Assembly: GCA_900541905.1 (NCBI GenBank) | Contig: UQLQ01000010.1 | Coordinates: forward strand, 1 to 58,590 | Source of the DNA: an uncultured Oscillospiraceae bacterium | GTDB lineage: Bacteria; Bacillota; Clostridia; Oscillospirales; Acutalibacteraceae | DNA: 58,590 nucleotides | Reading direction: 5' to 3' | Shown: piece by piece, positions 16,910 to 25,034 of the stretch | How the letters are laid out: every line of letters starts with the position of its first letter | Position numbering within the stretch: the stretch's first letter is position 1 | Program-made: the position numbers and the translations under genes | The notes under the pieces: generated by a model | The model's input: the letters and a program-made list of their open reading frames with translations, nothing else | The model's database searches: none | Told to the model about the DNA's origin: nothing

Positions 16910-17953
16910 TTATAAATCGTCTACCAAAGCAGTGCTTTTTGCATAAGCAGTAGAACGACCTTCAAAGAAGTCTGTTTTGATTAAATTTGCATTGCTGTAT
17001 TGGCTAATCCAAGACATGGAATCAGGCTCTTTTTCATATCCCGGATATAAAGGTTCAAATCCTAAATTCATGCAGCGTAAATTGCCCAAATAACGAATAT
17101 AATCTGTAATCATTTGGCAGTTTAATCCTGAAATATCATCGCCGATGACATAATGTCCCCATGCAATTTCCTGCTCTACTCCTTCTTTTATCATGCTGCG
17201 GTACTCTTCAATCAACTCATCTGTAAATAAATGCGGTTCCTCTTTTTTCAGTTCCAAAATAATAGAGCGAAATAGCCACAGATGCGTATTTTCATCACGG
17301 TTGATATAACGAATTTCTTGTACGGAACCTGGCATTTTATTATTGCGTCCCAAATTATAAAAGAACATAAAGCCGGAATAAAAATATACGCCTTCTAAAA
17401 TATAGTTGGCAATCATAGTGCGAACCAGAGTATAATCGTCTTTCTTTTCTTGAAATTCATTATATAAGTTACCAATAAATTCATTTCTGCGAAGCAAATG
17501 CTCATCTTGGCGCCATTGATATAAAATTTCATTGCGTTCTACGGGAGAACAAATCGTATCCAACATATAGCCGTAACTTTGTGAATGAACGGCTTCCTGA
17601 AACGCCTGAATGGTCAAACAAAGATTGACTTCATTGGCCGTAATATATTCACCGACATGAGGCAAATTTGCTGTTTGCACACTGTCCAAAAAAATTAAGA
17701 AGGACAAAATTTTATCATATGCGGTACGTTCTGCTTTTGTCAACTGATTGTAGTTCTGAACGTCTGTATTTAAGTTAATTTCCTCAGGTATCCAAAAGTT
17801 ATTCATGGCCTGACGGTACCAGTCGCTTACCCAAGCATATTTCATATTATTAAAATCGTTTAGGTTTGTGGTATTGCCGCCAATCATACGGCGTTTTAAT
17901 ACTTCCACATCTCCGTCAGGATTGAACAAAGGTTTTTTCTTTAAGGTTGCCAT
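16910..17953 (-). CDS. nrdB: Ribonucleotide reductase class I, beta subunit
   Basis: Radical-generating subunit for deoxyribonucleotide synthesis. 347 aa. All metal ligands and the radical tyrosine can be placed: Asp90 in FLDSVQ, Glu120/His123/Tyr127 in QEAVHSQSY, Glu187 in YILEGVYFY, Glu221/His224 in RDENTH. Spacing matches E. coli NrdB (D84, E115, H118, Y122), so it looks like a normal tyrosyl-radical enzyme rather than a Tyr-less subclass. GAGGAGAG precedes the ATG, 20 nt after nrdA, in one operon under NrdR boxes. An aerobic-type reductase in a presumed anaerobe suggests oxygen exposure or an additional class III enzyme elsewhere. Confidence 0.95.
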   Translation of the reverse strand: MATLKKKPLFNPDGDVEVLKRRMIGGNTTNLNDFNNMKYAWVSDWYRQAMNNFWIPEEINLNTDVQNYNQLTKAERTAYDKILSFLIFLDSVQTANLPHVGEYITANEVNLCLTIQAFQEAVHSQSYGYMLDTICSPVERNEILYQWRQDEHLLRRNEFIGNLYNEFQEKKDDYTLVRTMIANYILEGVYFYSGFMFFYNLGRNNKMPGSVQEIRYINRDENTHLWLFRSIILELKKEEPHLFTDELIEEYRSMIKEGVEQEIAWGHYVIGDDISGLNCQMITDYIRYLGNLRCMNLGFEPLYPGYEKEPDSMSWISQYSNANLIKTDFFEGRSTAYAKSTALVDDL

Positions 17954-17973
17954 TTATTTTACTCTCCTCATAC

Positions 17974-20502
17974 TCAAGATGAACATACTTCGCACTCTTC
18001 CACTTCCAATGCCTTACTGCGAATATAGTAAATGGTTTTCACTTGTTTTTCCCATGCCAAAATGTACAGCTGTAAAATTTGGCGGAACGTATAATCGTTT
18101 GTAATATATAAGTTTAAAGATTGCGCTTGGTCGATATGGCGCTGACGTACACCGCATGATTTTACCGTCCAAGTTTGGTCAATGGTATGCGCATTTTTAT
18201 AATACCAGAAGGTTTCCATGGACAAATCGGGAGCCACTCTCGGTACAATGCTGTTTTTCTTTTCTTCCAGGAAGTAACGATGCATCACAGGGTCTAAGCC
18301 TGCAGTGGTACCCGCAATAATAGAAGTGGTACTGGTCGGCGCTACAGCCATTAAGTAAGCATTTCGCATGCCGTTTTGTGCAACGGTTTCTTTTAGTTTG
18401 TTCCAACGCTCTGAATGATAACCACGCTTTTCAAAATAAGCGCCTGTCTGCCAATCGGAGCCTTCAAATAAACCGTAGCTTCCTTTTTCTTTGGCTATCT
18501 GTGTACTTGCTTCAACAGCGTAGTAATTGATATTTTCAAATACGCTATCCACAAATTCCAAATGCGCATCCGATTCCCATTGGATTTTATGCTTTGCCAG
18601 CATATGGTGATAACCACTGATACCCAAACCAATCGAACGATACGTTTGGTTGGTCAATTTTGCATAAGGAATCGGATAGAAATTCAAATCAATCACATTA
18701 TCCAAAGCACGTACGGTAGTATGGATAATACTGCGAAGTTCCTCTTGATTTTCCACATCAATGTTTCCCAAAGAAAGAGAAGCCAAATTACATACTACAA
18801 ATTCACCGGGTTTTGTTGTGTTCACTACAACCGTTTCCCCATCAATTGTTTTTGTCTCTTGGCTGACAGTAGAAATGGGACTCATATTTTGTGCAATTTC
18901 TGTACATAAATTGGAGCAATAAATCATACCCTTATGTCCGTTTGGATTCATTTTGTTGACATGGTCACGGTTAAAGGTAAACGGAGTTCCTGTTTCCACT
19001 GCCGATTTAATAATCAAACGAATGAGTTCTTTGATTGGAATGACGCGTTTGGAAATACGGTGGTCAGCCACACAATCAAAATATCGTTTTTCCCATTCTT
19101 CTCCGTAATAATCTTCCAGAGCATAACCCTTTACGGATAAAATTTCATGAGGACACATCAAATACCAATTGTCTTCAATCCGGTCACGAGCCATTTTCCA
19201 GAACAAATCAGGATAACAAATTGCAGGAAATACGTCATGTGCCTTCATTCGGTCATCACCGTTATTGGTACGCAATTGTAAAAATTCAGGAATATCCTTG
19301 TGCCATATATCCAAGTATACGGCAACTGCTCCTTGACGCACTCCCAATTGGTCTACTGCTACAGCGGTATCATTGGCCAGTTTAATCCAACGTATCACAC
19401 CGCCTGCAGCCCCTTGAAATCCACGAATCGGAGAACCGGAAGCACGTACCTTTCCAAAGTACATTCCCATTCCGCCACCAAATTTTGAAACCTGTGCAAA
19501 GTTTGTAATACTGCGATAGATACCTGTTAAGGAATCCGGAACAGTATCAATAAAGCAACTGGATAATTGATGAAACGGTTTTCTGGCATTGGACAGTGTA
19601 GGCGTTGCCATGGTTACCTGCAACTGACTGAGCATATCATAAAAGCGTTTTACCCACTGAGAACGATTTTGTGTTTCATTCATTGCCAGATGCATCGCAA
19701 TTCCCATAAACATCTCTTGCGGTGTTTCAAAAGAAAGTAATTGGTGTGTATGAATCACATAGCGTTTTAAAAGCACGTCCAAACTGCTGTACGTAAACAG
19801 ATGATTGCGTTCTTCCACAATCCATGTTTCAAATTCATCAATTTCTGCTTTTGTATATGCCTGCAATATATAGGAACCATATAGGTTTTGGTTTGTTAAA
19901 TAGCAAATTTTCTCATAAAAGCCGGTGATTTGCTGTTTATCCAGTTCAGCTTGCAATTGCAGCTGAAAGCGCAGCATTAACAAGCGCGCTGCAATATACT
20001 CCCATTTGGGAGATTCCTGTGAAGTCAACTCCACAGCCGCTTTTATCAGCATGGATAATTTTTCTGTTTCGGACATCTGCTCTTTTTGAAAGGAAAAGAA
20101 CTTATGGTACAGCAGTTCCAGACGGTATTCATCACTGTCATAATCTTTTTGGATTCCTTTTAATACGTCACCAACCTGTCTGTTTTTAAACAAGCAAGCA
20201 ATGCTATGTCTGGCAGCTCTTTTCTTTGCCTGACTGTCACGATATAAAATAAAGCTTTTTACTTCATTATAAAAATTACGTGCAACTAACGTTTTCTCTA
20301 CAATATCTTGAATGGTTTCTACTTGTAAAGACTCATGTTGCTGCTGCAACTGAACCAATTGCTGCTGTACATCTTCCGTAATACTGTTTAGGACAGCTTC
20401 ATCAATTTCTGTCTTTATACTTTGAAAAGCCGCTGCAACCGCAGCTTTTATTTTTTCACTTTGGTAAGGCTCAATACGGCCGTCCCTTTTTATGATCTCC
20501 AT
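17974..20502 (-). CDS. nrdA: Ribonucleotide reductase class I, alpha subunit
   Basis: Catalytic subunit, 842 aa. The N-terminal ATP-cone (about 1-95, starting MEIIKRDGRIEPYQSEKI) is the allosteric activity site. Active-site parts are LSSCFIDTV (first redox Cys), NLCTEIAQ (radical Cys with Asn and Glu), FVVCNLASLSLGN (second redox Cys) and PTSTTSIIAGTTAG. The C-terminal ECEVCSS gives the Cys pair that accepts electrons from thioredoxin or glutaredoxin. First gene of the nrdAB operon, with two NrdR boxes overlapping its promoter. Confidence 0.96.
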   Translation of the reverse strand: MEIIKRDGRIEPYQSEKIKAAVAAAFQSIKTEIDEAVLNSITEDVQQQLVQLQQQHESLQVETIQDIVEKTLVARNFYNEVKSFILYRDSQAKKRAARHSIACLFKNRQVGDVLKGIQKDYDSDEYRLELLYHKFFSFQKEQMSETEKLSMLIKAAVELTSQESPKWEYIAARLLMLRFQLQLQAELDKQQITGFYEKICYLTNQNLYGSYILQAYTKAEIDEFETWIVEERNHLFTYSSLDVLLKRYVIHTHQLLSFETPQEMFMGIAMHLAMNETQNRSQWVKRFYDMLSQLQVTMATPTLSNARKPFHQLSSCFIDTVPDSLTGIYRSITNFAQVSKFGGGMGMYFGKVRASGSPIRGFQGAAGGVIRWIKLANDTAVAVDQLGVRQGAVAVYLDIWHKDIPEFLQLRTNNGDDRMKAHDVFPAICYPDLFWKMARDRIEDNWYLMCPHEILSVKGYALEDYYGEEWEKRYFDCVADHRISKRVIPIKELIRLIIKSAVETGTPFTFNRDHVNKMNPNGHKGMIYCSNLCTEIAQNMSPISTVSQETKTIDGETVVVNTTKPGEFVVCNLASLSLGNIDVENQEELRSIIHTTVRALDNVIDLNFYPIPYAKLTNQTYRSIGLGISGYHHMLAKHKIQWESDAHLEFVDSVFENINYYAVEASTQIAKEKGSYGLFEGSDWQTGAYFEKRGYHSERWNKLKETVAQNGMRNAYLMAVAPTSTTSIIAGTTAGLDPVMHRYFLEEKKNSIVPRVAPDLSMETFWYYKNAHTIDQTWTVKSCGVRQRHIDQAQSLNLYITNDYTFRQILQLYILAWEKQVKTIYYIRSKALEVEECEVCSS

Positions 20503-20540
20503 TCTGTTCTCCTTACAACTTGATAATCGGTCTATTTATT

Positions 20541-20611
20541 ATTATAGCGACTAATTTTAAAAAATCAATATATATTGTGTATCATTTTTGTAACCGCCAT
20601 AAATATTGTGT
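20541..20611 (-). promoter_or_regulatory. nrdA promoter with paired NrdR boxes
   Basis: Two 16-bp boxes on the minus strand, ACACAATATATATTGA (20580-20565) and ACACAATATTTATGGC (20611-20596), begin exactly 31 bp apart, which is three helical turns and typical for NrdR. The promoter TTGATT (20568-20563), 16-bp spacer, TATAAT (20546-20541) overlaps the proximal box, so binding would repress. nrdR itself is not in the window. Confidence 0.85.
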
Positions 20612-20615
20612 ATAC

Positions 20616-20657
20616 AGTAAAAACAAGAACAGGACCGAAAACGGCCCTGTTCTTGTT
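20616..20657 (-). terminator. Terminator after the rubrerythrin gene
   Basis: On the minus strand CAAGAACAGG and CCTGTTCTTG pair (with inner CCG/CGG), followed by TTTTTAC. Confidence 0.8.
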
Positions 20658-20707
20658 GAAAATATGAAAACGTCGTAATCAAAGATTATGACAAGTCGTA
20701 AGTAAAA

Positions 20708-21253
20708 TTAAAAATATCTTTTTAGCAAGCCTGCAAAACCGGCACCATGACGAGCCTCGTCTTTTGCCATTTCATGAACAGTATCATGAATTGCATCATA
20801 GTTCAATTGTTTTGCACGTTTCGCAATTTCAAATTTACCTTCACAAGCACCAGCCTCAGCAGCTGCACGCAATTCAAGGTTTTTCTTTGTGGAGTTTGTT
20901 ACAACTTCACCCAATAGTTCAGCAAATTTAGCTGCATGCTCAGCTTCTTCAAACGCATATTTTTTGAAAGCCTCTGCAATTTCAGGATAACCTTCACGGT
21001 CTGCTTGACGGCTCATTGCCAAATACATACCAACTTCGCAGCATTCTCCGTTGAAATGAGCAACCAAACCTTCGTAAACGTCTTTTTCAATTTTATCTGC
21101 TGCACCTACGCCGATTACGTGCTCGGTTGCATAGCCTGTTTCTTCTGTTTGCTCATAAAACTTGTCTCTAGGAGCTTTACAAATTGGGCAGAATTCCGGT
21201 GCCTCGTCTCCTACATGAACATAACCACATACACTACATACAAATTTTTTCAT
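20708..21253 (-). CDS. Reverse rubrerythrin (NADH peroxidase type)
   Basis: Non-haem diiron peroxidase for H2O2 detoxification. Domain order is reversed relative to classical rubrerythrin. An N-terminal rubredoxin domain (CSVCGYVH near 6-9 and CPICKAPRDKFY) comes first, then a ferritin-like four-helix domain with the ligand motifs EVGMYLAMSRQADREG, EEAEHAAKFAELL and DEARHGAGF. It has 181 aa, the length of the clostridial reverse rubrerythrins. The ATG at 21253 has GGAGG 7 nt upstream; the frame upstream was not used. It lies 41 nt after a PerR-like gene and is very likely in its operon and regulon. Confidence 0.93.
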   Translation of the reverse strand: MKKFVCSVCGYVHVGDEAPEFCPICKAPRDKFYEQTEETGYATEHVIGVGAADKIEKDVYEGLVAHFNGECCEVGMYLAMSRQADREGYPEIAEAFKKYAFEEAEHAAKFAELLGEVVTNSTKKNLELRAAAEAGACEGKFEIAKRAKQLNYDAIHDTVHEMAKDEARHGAGFAGLLKRYF

Positions 21254-21294
21254 TGTAAAAACCTCCAAATACATTCATTAAATATAGTTATGGC

Positions 21295-21690
21295 CTAATG
21301 CCTAACTTTACATTGATTGCAAACACCATAAAAAATGACCTTTTGTTCTTCCACTGTAAAACCATATTTATTGTTTACCTGTTTTGCAGCTTCAGCATTT
21401 TCAAAAGTTTCATCAATATCTATGACTGCTCTGCAACAATTACAAATAAAATGAGAGTGCGGCGATACATTCGCATCAAAACGCTCTTGCCCGTTAATAA
21501 CACCCATGCTTAAAATAATACCTTCTTCTTTAAACTGAGCAAGATTACGGTAAACAGTACCAAGGCTTAAATCAGGATAATCATTTTTTAATGTTTGATG
21601 AACCCACTCTGCGGTTGGATGAATTTTAGTGCTTCGGAGTGCTTCTAAAATCGCTTGTCTTTTGCGACTGAAATTTTGTTTCCTAACCAT
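21295..21690 (-). CDS. perR: Fur-family regulator, PerR-like
   Basis: 131-aa metalloregulator with an N-terminal winged helix (HPTAEWVHQTL, then LSLGTVYRNLAQFKEEG) and a C-terminal dimer domain. Structural zinc cysteines are present as CNCC (first and fourth positions) and CNQC. The HSH motif and Asp in AVIDIDE match positions used by PerR for the regulatory metal and His oxidation. A rubrerythrin gene directly downstream supports a peroxide role over iron or zinc sensing. An AT-rich imperfect dyad (about 21702-21718) just upstream could be a Per box for autoregulation. Confidence 0.85.
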   Translation of the reverse strand: MVRKQNFSRKRQAILEALRSTKIHPTAEWVHQTLKNDYPDLSLGTVYRNLAQFKEEGIILSMGVINGQERFDANVSPHSHFICNCCRAVIDIDETFENAEAAKQVNNKYGFTVEEQKVIFYGVCNQCKVRH

Positions 21691-21890
21691 CGACCCTCAC
21701 CTTATAAAATAATAATAATTACTGTTTTCATTTCAATAATAACATATTCAAATCATTTTGTAAAGTACTATTTATAGAAAGGTAAAAGCTCAGGCATACA
21801 ACTGTATATGATAAAACATTTTTCTGCTTTTTTCAATACAACAATGACAATATTTTTCAGTCGATTCCTTTTGTCAATAGATTTGAACCA

Positions 21891-22562
21891 TTACTTGGAA
21901 TGGTTATCCTTTTCGTCTTGTACAGATATCCTCTTTTTCTTCTTGTAAGGGATATTACATTTGATAACAGGAATCAACAAACCGCCTACGGCATTTCCTG
22001 CCGTCATAATTAACAGCCAAAGGAATGTTTTCCATGTCCATGCATTTGCAATGGAAAAATAAAACATGTTTGCCACACAGTGCTCAAAACCGCACAAAAT
22101 AAATACAGGAACTCCAATGAATACACCCGCATACTTGCCGATGGGATTTTCTGTGCTGCGGAAACAAGCAACAGCTACATACATGATAATACCGCAAAAA
22201 ATTGCCAATACAAAAATACTCAAAGGATTATCATTCAACTTTGCCTGACTGAGTGTTTCTGCTTTTGCAGACAATGCAGAAGCGATTCTTGTCACTCGTA
22301 ATAAATAGCCTACCCCCACCGTGGCAGCAAAATTGCCAATCCAAATAATCAGCAAATCAATCAAAAAAGCCGGCTGTTTCAACTTAAAGTCGCCAACTCT
22401 CCCTGTAAATAATGCAAATTGTTGGTTGACCACCGTAAATAATCCAATGGAAAATAAAAACGCTCCTACTACTTTATTATCCACGGACAGATTTACAGCG
22501 CCGCCAATCGCTATCATAAGGCCCGCAAGCAGCGAATAGCGAAACAATTTAAATTTCTCCAT
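21891..22562 (-). CDS. Formate/nitrite transporter (FNT) family channel
   Basis: Pentameric membrane channel family for small monovalent anions (formate, nitrite, hydrosulfide). 223 aa with about six membrane helices. Diagnostic is GFEHCVANMFYF (about 155-166) with the central pore histidine, and the N-terminal half GGAVNLSV and FTVVNQQFALFTGRVGD. The substrate cannot be told from sequence. GAGGTG precedes the ATG at 22562; the GTG at 22571 overlaps that site. No linked formate or nitrite gene. The tail is Lys-rich and cytoplasmic. Confidence 0.88.
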   Translation of the reverse strand: MEKFKLFRYSLLAGLMIAIGGAVNLSVDNKVVGAFLFSIGLFTVVNQQFALFTGRVGDFKLKQPAFLIDLLIIWIGNFAATVGVGYLLRVTRIASALSAKAETLSQAKLNDNPLSIFVLAIFCGIIMYVAVACFRSTENPIGKYAGVFIGVPVFILCGFEHCVANMFYFSIANAWTWKTFLWLLIMTAGNAVGGLLIPVIKCNIPYKKKKRISVQDEKDNHSK

Positions 22563-22705
22563 ACCATTCACCTCAAACTATACTTTATTCTATTATACAA
22601 CTATATCTTGAGGTTTTCTAGCAAGAACTATATTAAAACTACAAAATAGGCTTTTTTACTCATTTCCCTCTTAAAACGTCTTTGAGATGTAGAGAAATTG
22701 CTGTT

Positions 22706-22892
22706 TTATGATGAAAAATACAAAGCGAATACAGATCTCAGCGGGCACTCCAAAATATCCCCAAAAGAGCAAACTCCTGCAATATTCCCCGCTGCGCCTT
22801 TAATGGCCGAGAAATCCGTTCCGCGTAATACCTGCTGAGCCTTTGTGTTCCCGCTCTTTTCCGAAAAAGCTCCGGAAATACGCTATTTTCAC
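22706..22892 (-). pseudogene. Candidate decayed small ORF or dispersed element
   Basis: Base composition is visibly richer in G+C than the flanks. One minus-strand frame begins GTG (22892) after TTGAGGA and runs 30 codons (KIAYFRSFFGKEREHKG) to 22800. A second frame, offset by one base, continues to 22706 and ends SFGDILECPLRSVFALYFSS. Together they look like one reading frame broken by a frameshift, or a non-coding repeat that happens to be open. The family was not identified. Confidence 0.3.
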
Positions 22893-23010
22893 TCCTCAAC
22901 AAACAAAAAAAGACCCGGTGCAGAGTCTATCTAAACTCTGCACTGAGTCTTTTTCCCTGTCTTTTCTCAGGTTATGCTTTGGTGCCTTTTTGGGATTGTT
23001 TTGGAGTGCC
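22744..23010. repeat. Imperfect inverted repeat around the element
   Basis: The minus strand of 22744-22766 (TTTTGGGGATATTTTGGAGT..) and the plus strand of 22988-23010 (TTTTGGGATTGTTTTGGAGT..) match at 20 of 23 positions, both ending GCC, and are 221 bp apart in opposite orientation. Confidence 0.6.
22904..22955. terminator. Strong bidirectional terminator-like hairpin
   Basis: AAAGAC and GTCTTT plus GGTGCAGAGT and ACTCTGCACT build a long stem with a 9-nt loop, A/T runs on both sides. It may end a transcript coming from mrp. Confidence 0.75.
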
Positions 23011-23130
23011 TTCTGTTAACAGGCATTCAGATACATATGAATGCTGCAACATATCATATGCAATGCATTACAATGAATCACTCGCTTTATTTTCAAAGCT
23101 TGTAAAGAGAACCTATTTTACATACAACAA

Positions 23131-23160
23131 TGCCGACAGTATGGTTATACTGTCGGCATA
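23131..23160 (-). terminator. Hairpin after mrp
   Basis: TGCCGACAGTAT and ATACTGTCGGCA form a 12-bp stem with loop GGTT directly beyond the mrp stop. The minus-strand tail (TTGTTGTATG) is only partly T-rich. Confidence 0.6.
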
Positions 23161-23164
23161 AAAA

Positions 23165-23992
23165 TTAAGATAAGTTTTCAATGGTCTTGGCTGCTTCATC
23201 CAACCAATTTCCTTCTACCAATTCTACAAGCCCTTTATCGCAATTTTTTGCAATACTTGGATCAATCGGAAGCTTCGCCAATACATTTAAACCGTGTTTC
23301 TGGGCGATTTCTTCCACATGACTTTCTCCAAAGACTTGAATTTCTTTATTGCAGTCAGGACATTTTAAATAGCTCATATTTTCTACAAGTCCTAAAATAG
23401 GAATATTCATCATATCTGCCATATTTACCGCTTTCTCCACAATCATAGAAACCAATTCCTGCGGAGATGTTACAATAATAATTCCGTCCAAAGGCAGTGA
23501 TTGGAACACCGTTAGCGGAACATCTCCCGTACCGGGCGGCATATCAACAAACATATAGTCAACATCGCCCCAAATTACCTCAGACCAAAATTGTTTTACT
23601 GTACCTGCAATGATAGGACCTCTCCAAACAACGGGAGCAGTAACATCTTCTAACAATAAATTCACAGACATTACTTCAATTCCCGTTTTACTTTTACATG
23701 GCATAATACCTACCTCGGTACCCATTGCTCTTTCATGGATACCAAAAACTTTCGGAATAGACGGTCCTGTTACGTCTGCGTCCAATATTGCTGTTTTATG
23801 TCCACGGCGGTTCATGGTCACGGCCATTAACGAAGTGACCAAAGATTTGCCAACTCCACCTTTTCCGCTTACAACTGCAATTACCTTTTTAATGTTACTC
23901 AATTCATGTGTAGGTTCTTTCATAGGTTCTGTTCTTGCACTGCAATCAGAGCCGCATGACCCACAATCATGTGTACAATTTTGTTCACTCAT
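23165..23992 (-). CDS. mrp: Mrp/NBP35-family P-loop ATPase (Fe-S carrier)
   Basis: Predicted Fe-S cluster carrier/assembly ATPase of the Mrp/ApbC group. It has a deviant Walker A SGKGGVGKS (about 44-52), the switch DADVTGPSIPKVFG, VDMPPGTGDVP, and the C-terminal CPDC pair that binds a bridging cluster in dimers. The N-terminus carries an extra cysteine cluster (CTHDCGSCGSDC), as in NBP35-like members. 275 aa from the ATG at 23992, with AAAGGA 9 nt upstream; the ATG at 24001 overlaps that ribosome binding site. A palindromic promoter element lies at 24012-24030. Confidence 0.93.
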   Translation of the reverse strand: MSEQNCTHDCGSCGSDCSARTEPMKEPTHELSNIKKVIAVVSGKGGVGKSLVTSLMAVTMNRRGHKTAILDADVTGPSIPKVFGIHERAMGTEVGIMPCKSKTGIEVMSVNLLLEDVTAPVVWRGPIIAGTVKQFWSEVIWGDVDYMFVDMPPGTGDVPLTVFQSLPLDGIIIVTSPQELVSMIVEKAVNMADMMNIPILGLVENMSYLKCPDCNKEIQVFGESHVEEIAQKHGLNVLAKLPIDPSIAKNCDKGLVELVEGNWLDEAAKTIENLS

Positions 23993-24011
23993 GCCATTCA
24001 TCCTTTCTATT

Positions 24012-24030
24012 ATATACCCTTTTGGTATAT
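24012..24030 (-). promoter_or_regulatory. Palindromic operator candidate in the mrp promoter
   Basis: ATATACC-CTTTT-GGTATAT is a perfect 7-bp inverted repeat that partly overlaps the minus-strand -10 TATAAT (24014-24009). The spacing and ATACC/GGTAT halves are reminiscent of CsoR/RcnR-type or other metal/sulfur-sensor operators. The regulator is not identifiable from the window. Confidence 0.45.
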
Positions 24031-24077
24031 TTAAAATCTTACCCCAAAACAGAGAGATTGTCAATGTTCAGAAAAAA

Positions 24078-25031
24078 TTAAAACTCCATTTTTATGCTTC
24101 TCAAAAACAAGTCGGATAATACTTGCTCAGGGTCTTTTTTCTCATAAATAATGTCATAAACCGCTTGACAAATAGGAAGTTCCACATGATACTTCTCACC
24201 CAAACACAGCAATGCTTTTACGGTTGCAACACCCTCCGCCAATTCTCCATAATCCATACCTTGTACAAACAATTCACCAAATTTGCGGTTATGGCTGAAT
24301 TCGGAAAATACTGTCGCCTGATAGTCTCCCAAATGCCCAAGCCCATATGCGGTAATCTCATTTCCTCCCATGGCTTTGATTAAACGGGCAATTTCACGTG
24401 TACCTCTGGACATTAATGCCCCTTTTAACGCAGTTTTCCCTTTGCCGTCCAACATACCCGCCGCAATCCCTATGACATTTTTGGAAGCAGCGCCGATTTC
24501 ATTGCCCAACAAATCATCGCCGTAATAAAAACGAATCAAACGGCTGGAAAAAGCATGTACCAATCTTTCTTTCAGCGCTTTATCATCACTGTCAATTACC
24601 ATGCAGTTTGGGATTCCTCTGGTAAAATCCTGTACATGGCCGGGTCCAACCCAAATAGCTGTAGGCGTATCCGTATATTCTTTTACGATTTCCGTTAAAC
24701 GTTTTCCGGTATCAGCTTCAATGCCTTTCATACACAGCACAAAACATGTTCCGGTTAAATCATACTGTACAATTTCTTTCATAAATGTACGGAAGTTTTG
24801 TGCCGAAATGGACACCACAATGACTTCCGCACTGTTTACTGCTGATTCCAAATCATCTGTCAAATGAACTTTTTCATCCAACGTTAGCAATCCGTTGGAA
24901 CGTGTCTGACGGAATTGCTCCAAATGTTTGGAACCCTTTCTGCCGTATAATGTAACTTGATGGGATACGCGCTCCAAATACCAGGCAATAAAACTTCCCC
25001 AGCGGCCACATCCCATAACTGAAATATTCAT
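24078..25031 (-). CDS. gpsA: Glycerol-3-phosphate dehydrogenase [NAD(P)+]
   Basis: Reduces dihydroxyacetone phosphate to sn-glycerol-3-phosphate for phospholipid synthesis. 317 aa, slightly short for the family. Rossmann loop GCGRWGSFIAWYL, substrate region CMKGIE, catalytic Lys in GAASKNVIGIAAG, MSRGTREI, and SHNRKFG are conserved. The usual GLGDLIVTCTS reads GHLGDYQATVFS and the GPSFA-type loop reads GPGHVQDFTRG. It is therefore a divergent member, but with the key Lys, Asp, Thr and Asn/Arg in place. Starts 3 nt after azoR, with AGGGGA before the ATG, so the two are co-transcribed. Confidence 0.85.
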   Translation of the reverse strand: MNISVMGCGRWGSFIAWYLERVSHQVTLYGRKGSKHLEQFRQTRSNGLLTLDEKVHLTDDLESAVNSAEVIVVSISAQNFRTFMKEIVQYDLTGTCFVLCMKGIEADTGKRLTEIVKEYTDTPTAIWVGPGHVQDFTRGIPNCMVIDSDDKALKERLVHAFSSRLIRFYYGDDLLGNEIGAASKNVIGIAAGMLDGKGKTALKGALMSRGTREIARLIKAMGGNEITAYGLGHLGDYQATVFSEFSHNRKFGELFVQGMDYGELAEGVATVKALLCLGEKYHVELPICQAVYDIIYEKKDPEQVLSDLFLRSIKMEF

Positions 25032-25034
25032 AGT

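Larger units (their letters stand above)
22563..23164. other. 600-bp stretch without a convincing gene
   Basis: Contents: an AT-rich leader before the FNT gene; a GC-richer block at about 22700-22895 with two overlapping open frames on the minus strand (22892-22800 and up to the stop at 22706); a strong terminator-like hairpin (22904-22955); an imperfect inverted repeat (22744-22766 with 22988-23010); a small dyad GCATTCA/TGAATGC near 23024-23045; and a hairpin before mrp (23131-23160). Frames on the + strand (for example 22979-23161) lack a ribosome binding site and plausible composition. Confidence 0.6.

Noticed and set aside
22690..22960. 6S RNA or another known structured RNA in the gene-free stretch
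   Set aside because: The long double-hairpin with central bubble expected of 6S RNA could not be drawn. The strong stem at 22904-22955 looks like a terminator.
22979..23161. 60-codon frame on the + strand before mrp
   Set aside because: No ribosome binding site, crosses two hairpins and ends in the mrp hairpin; part of it is the inverted repeat copy described above.
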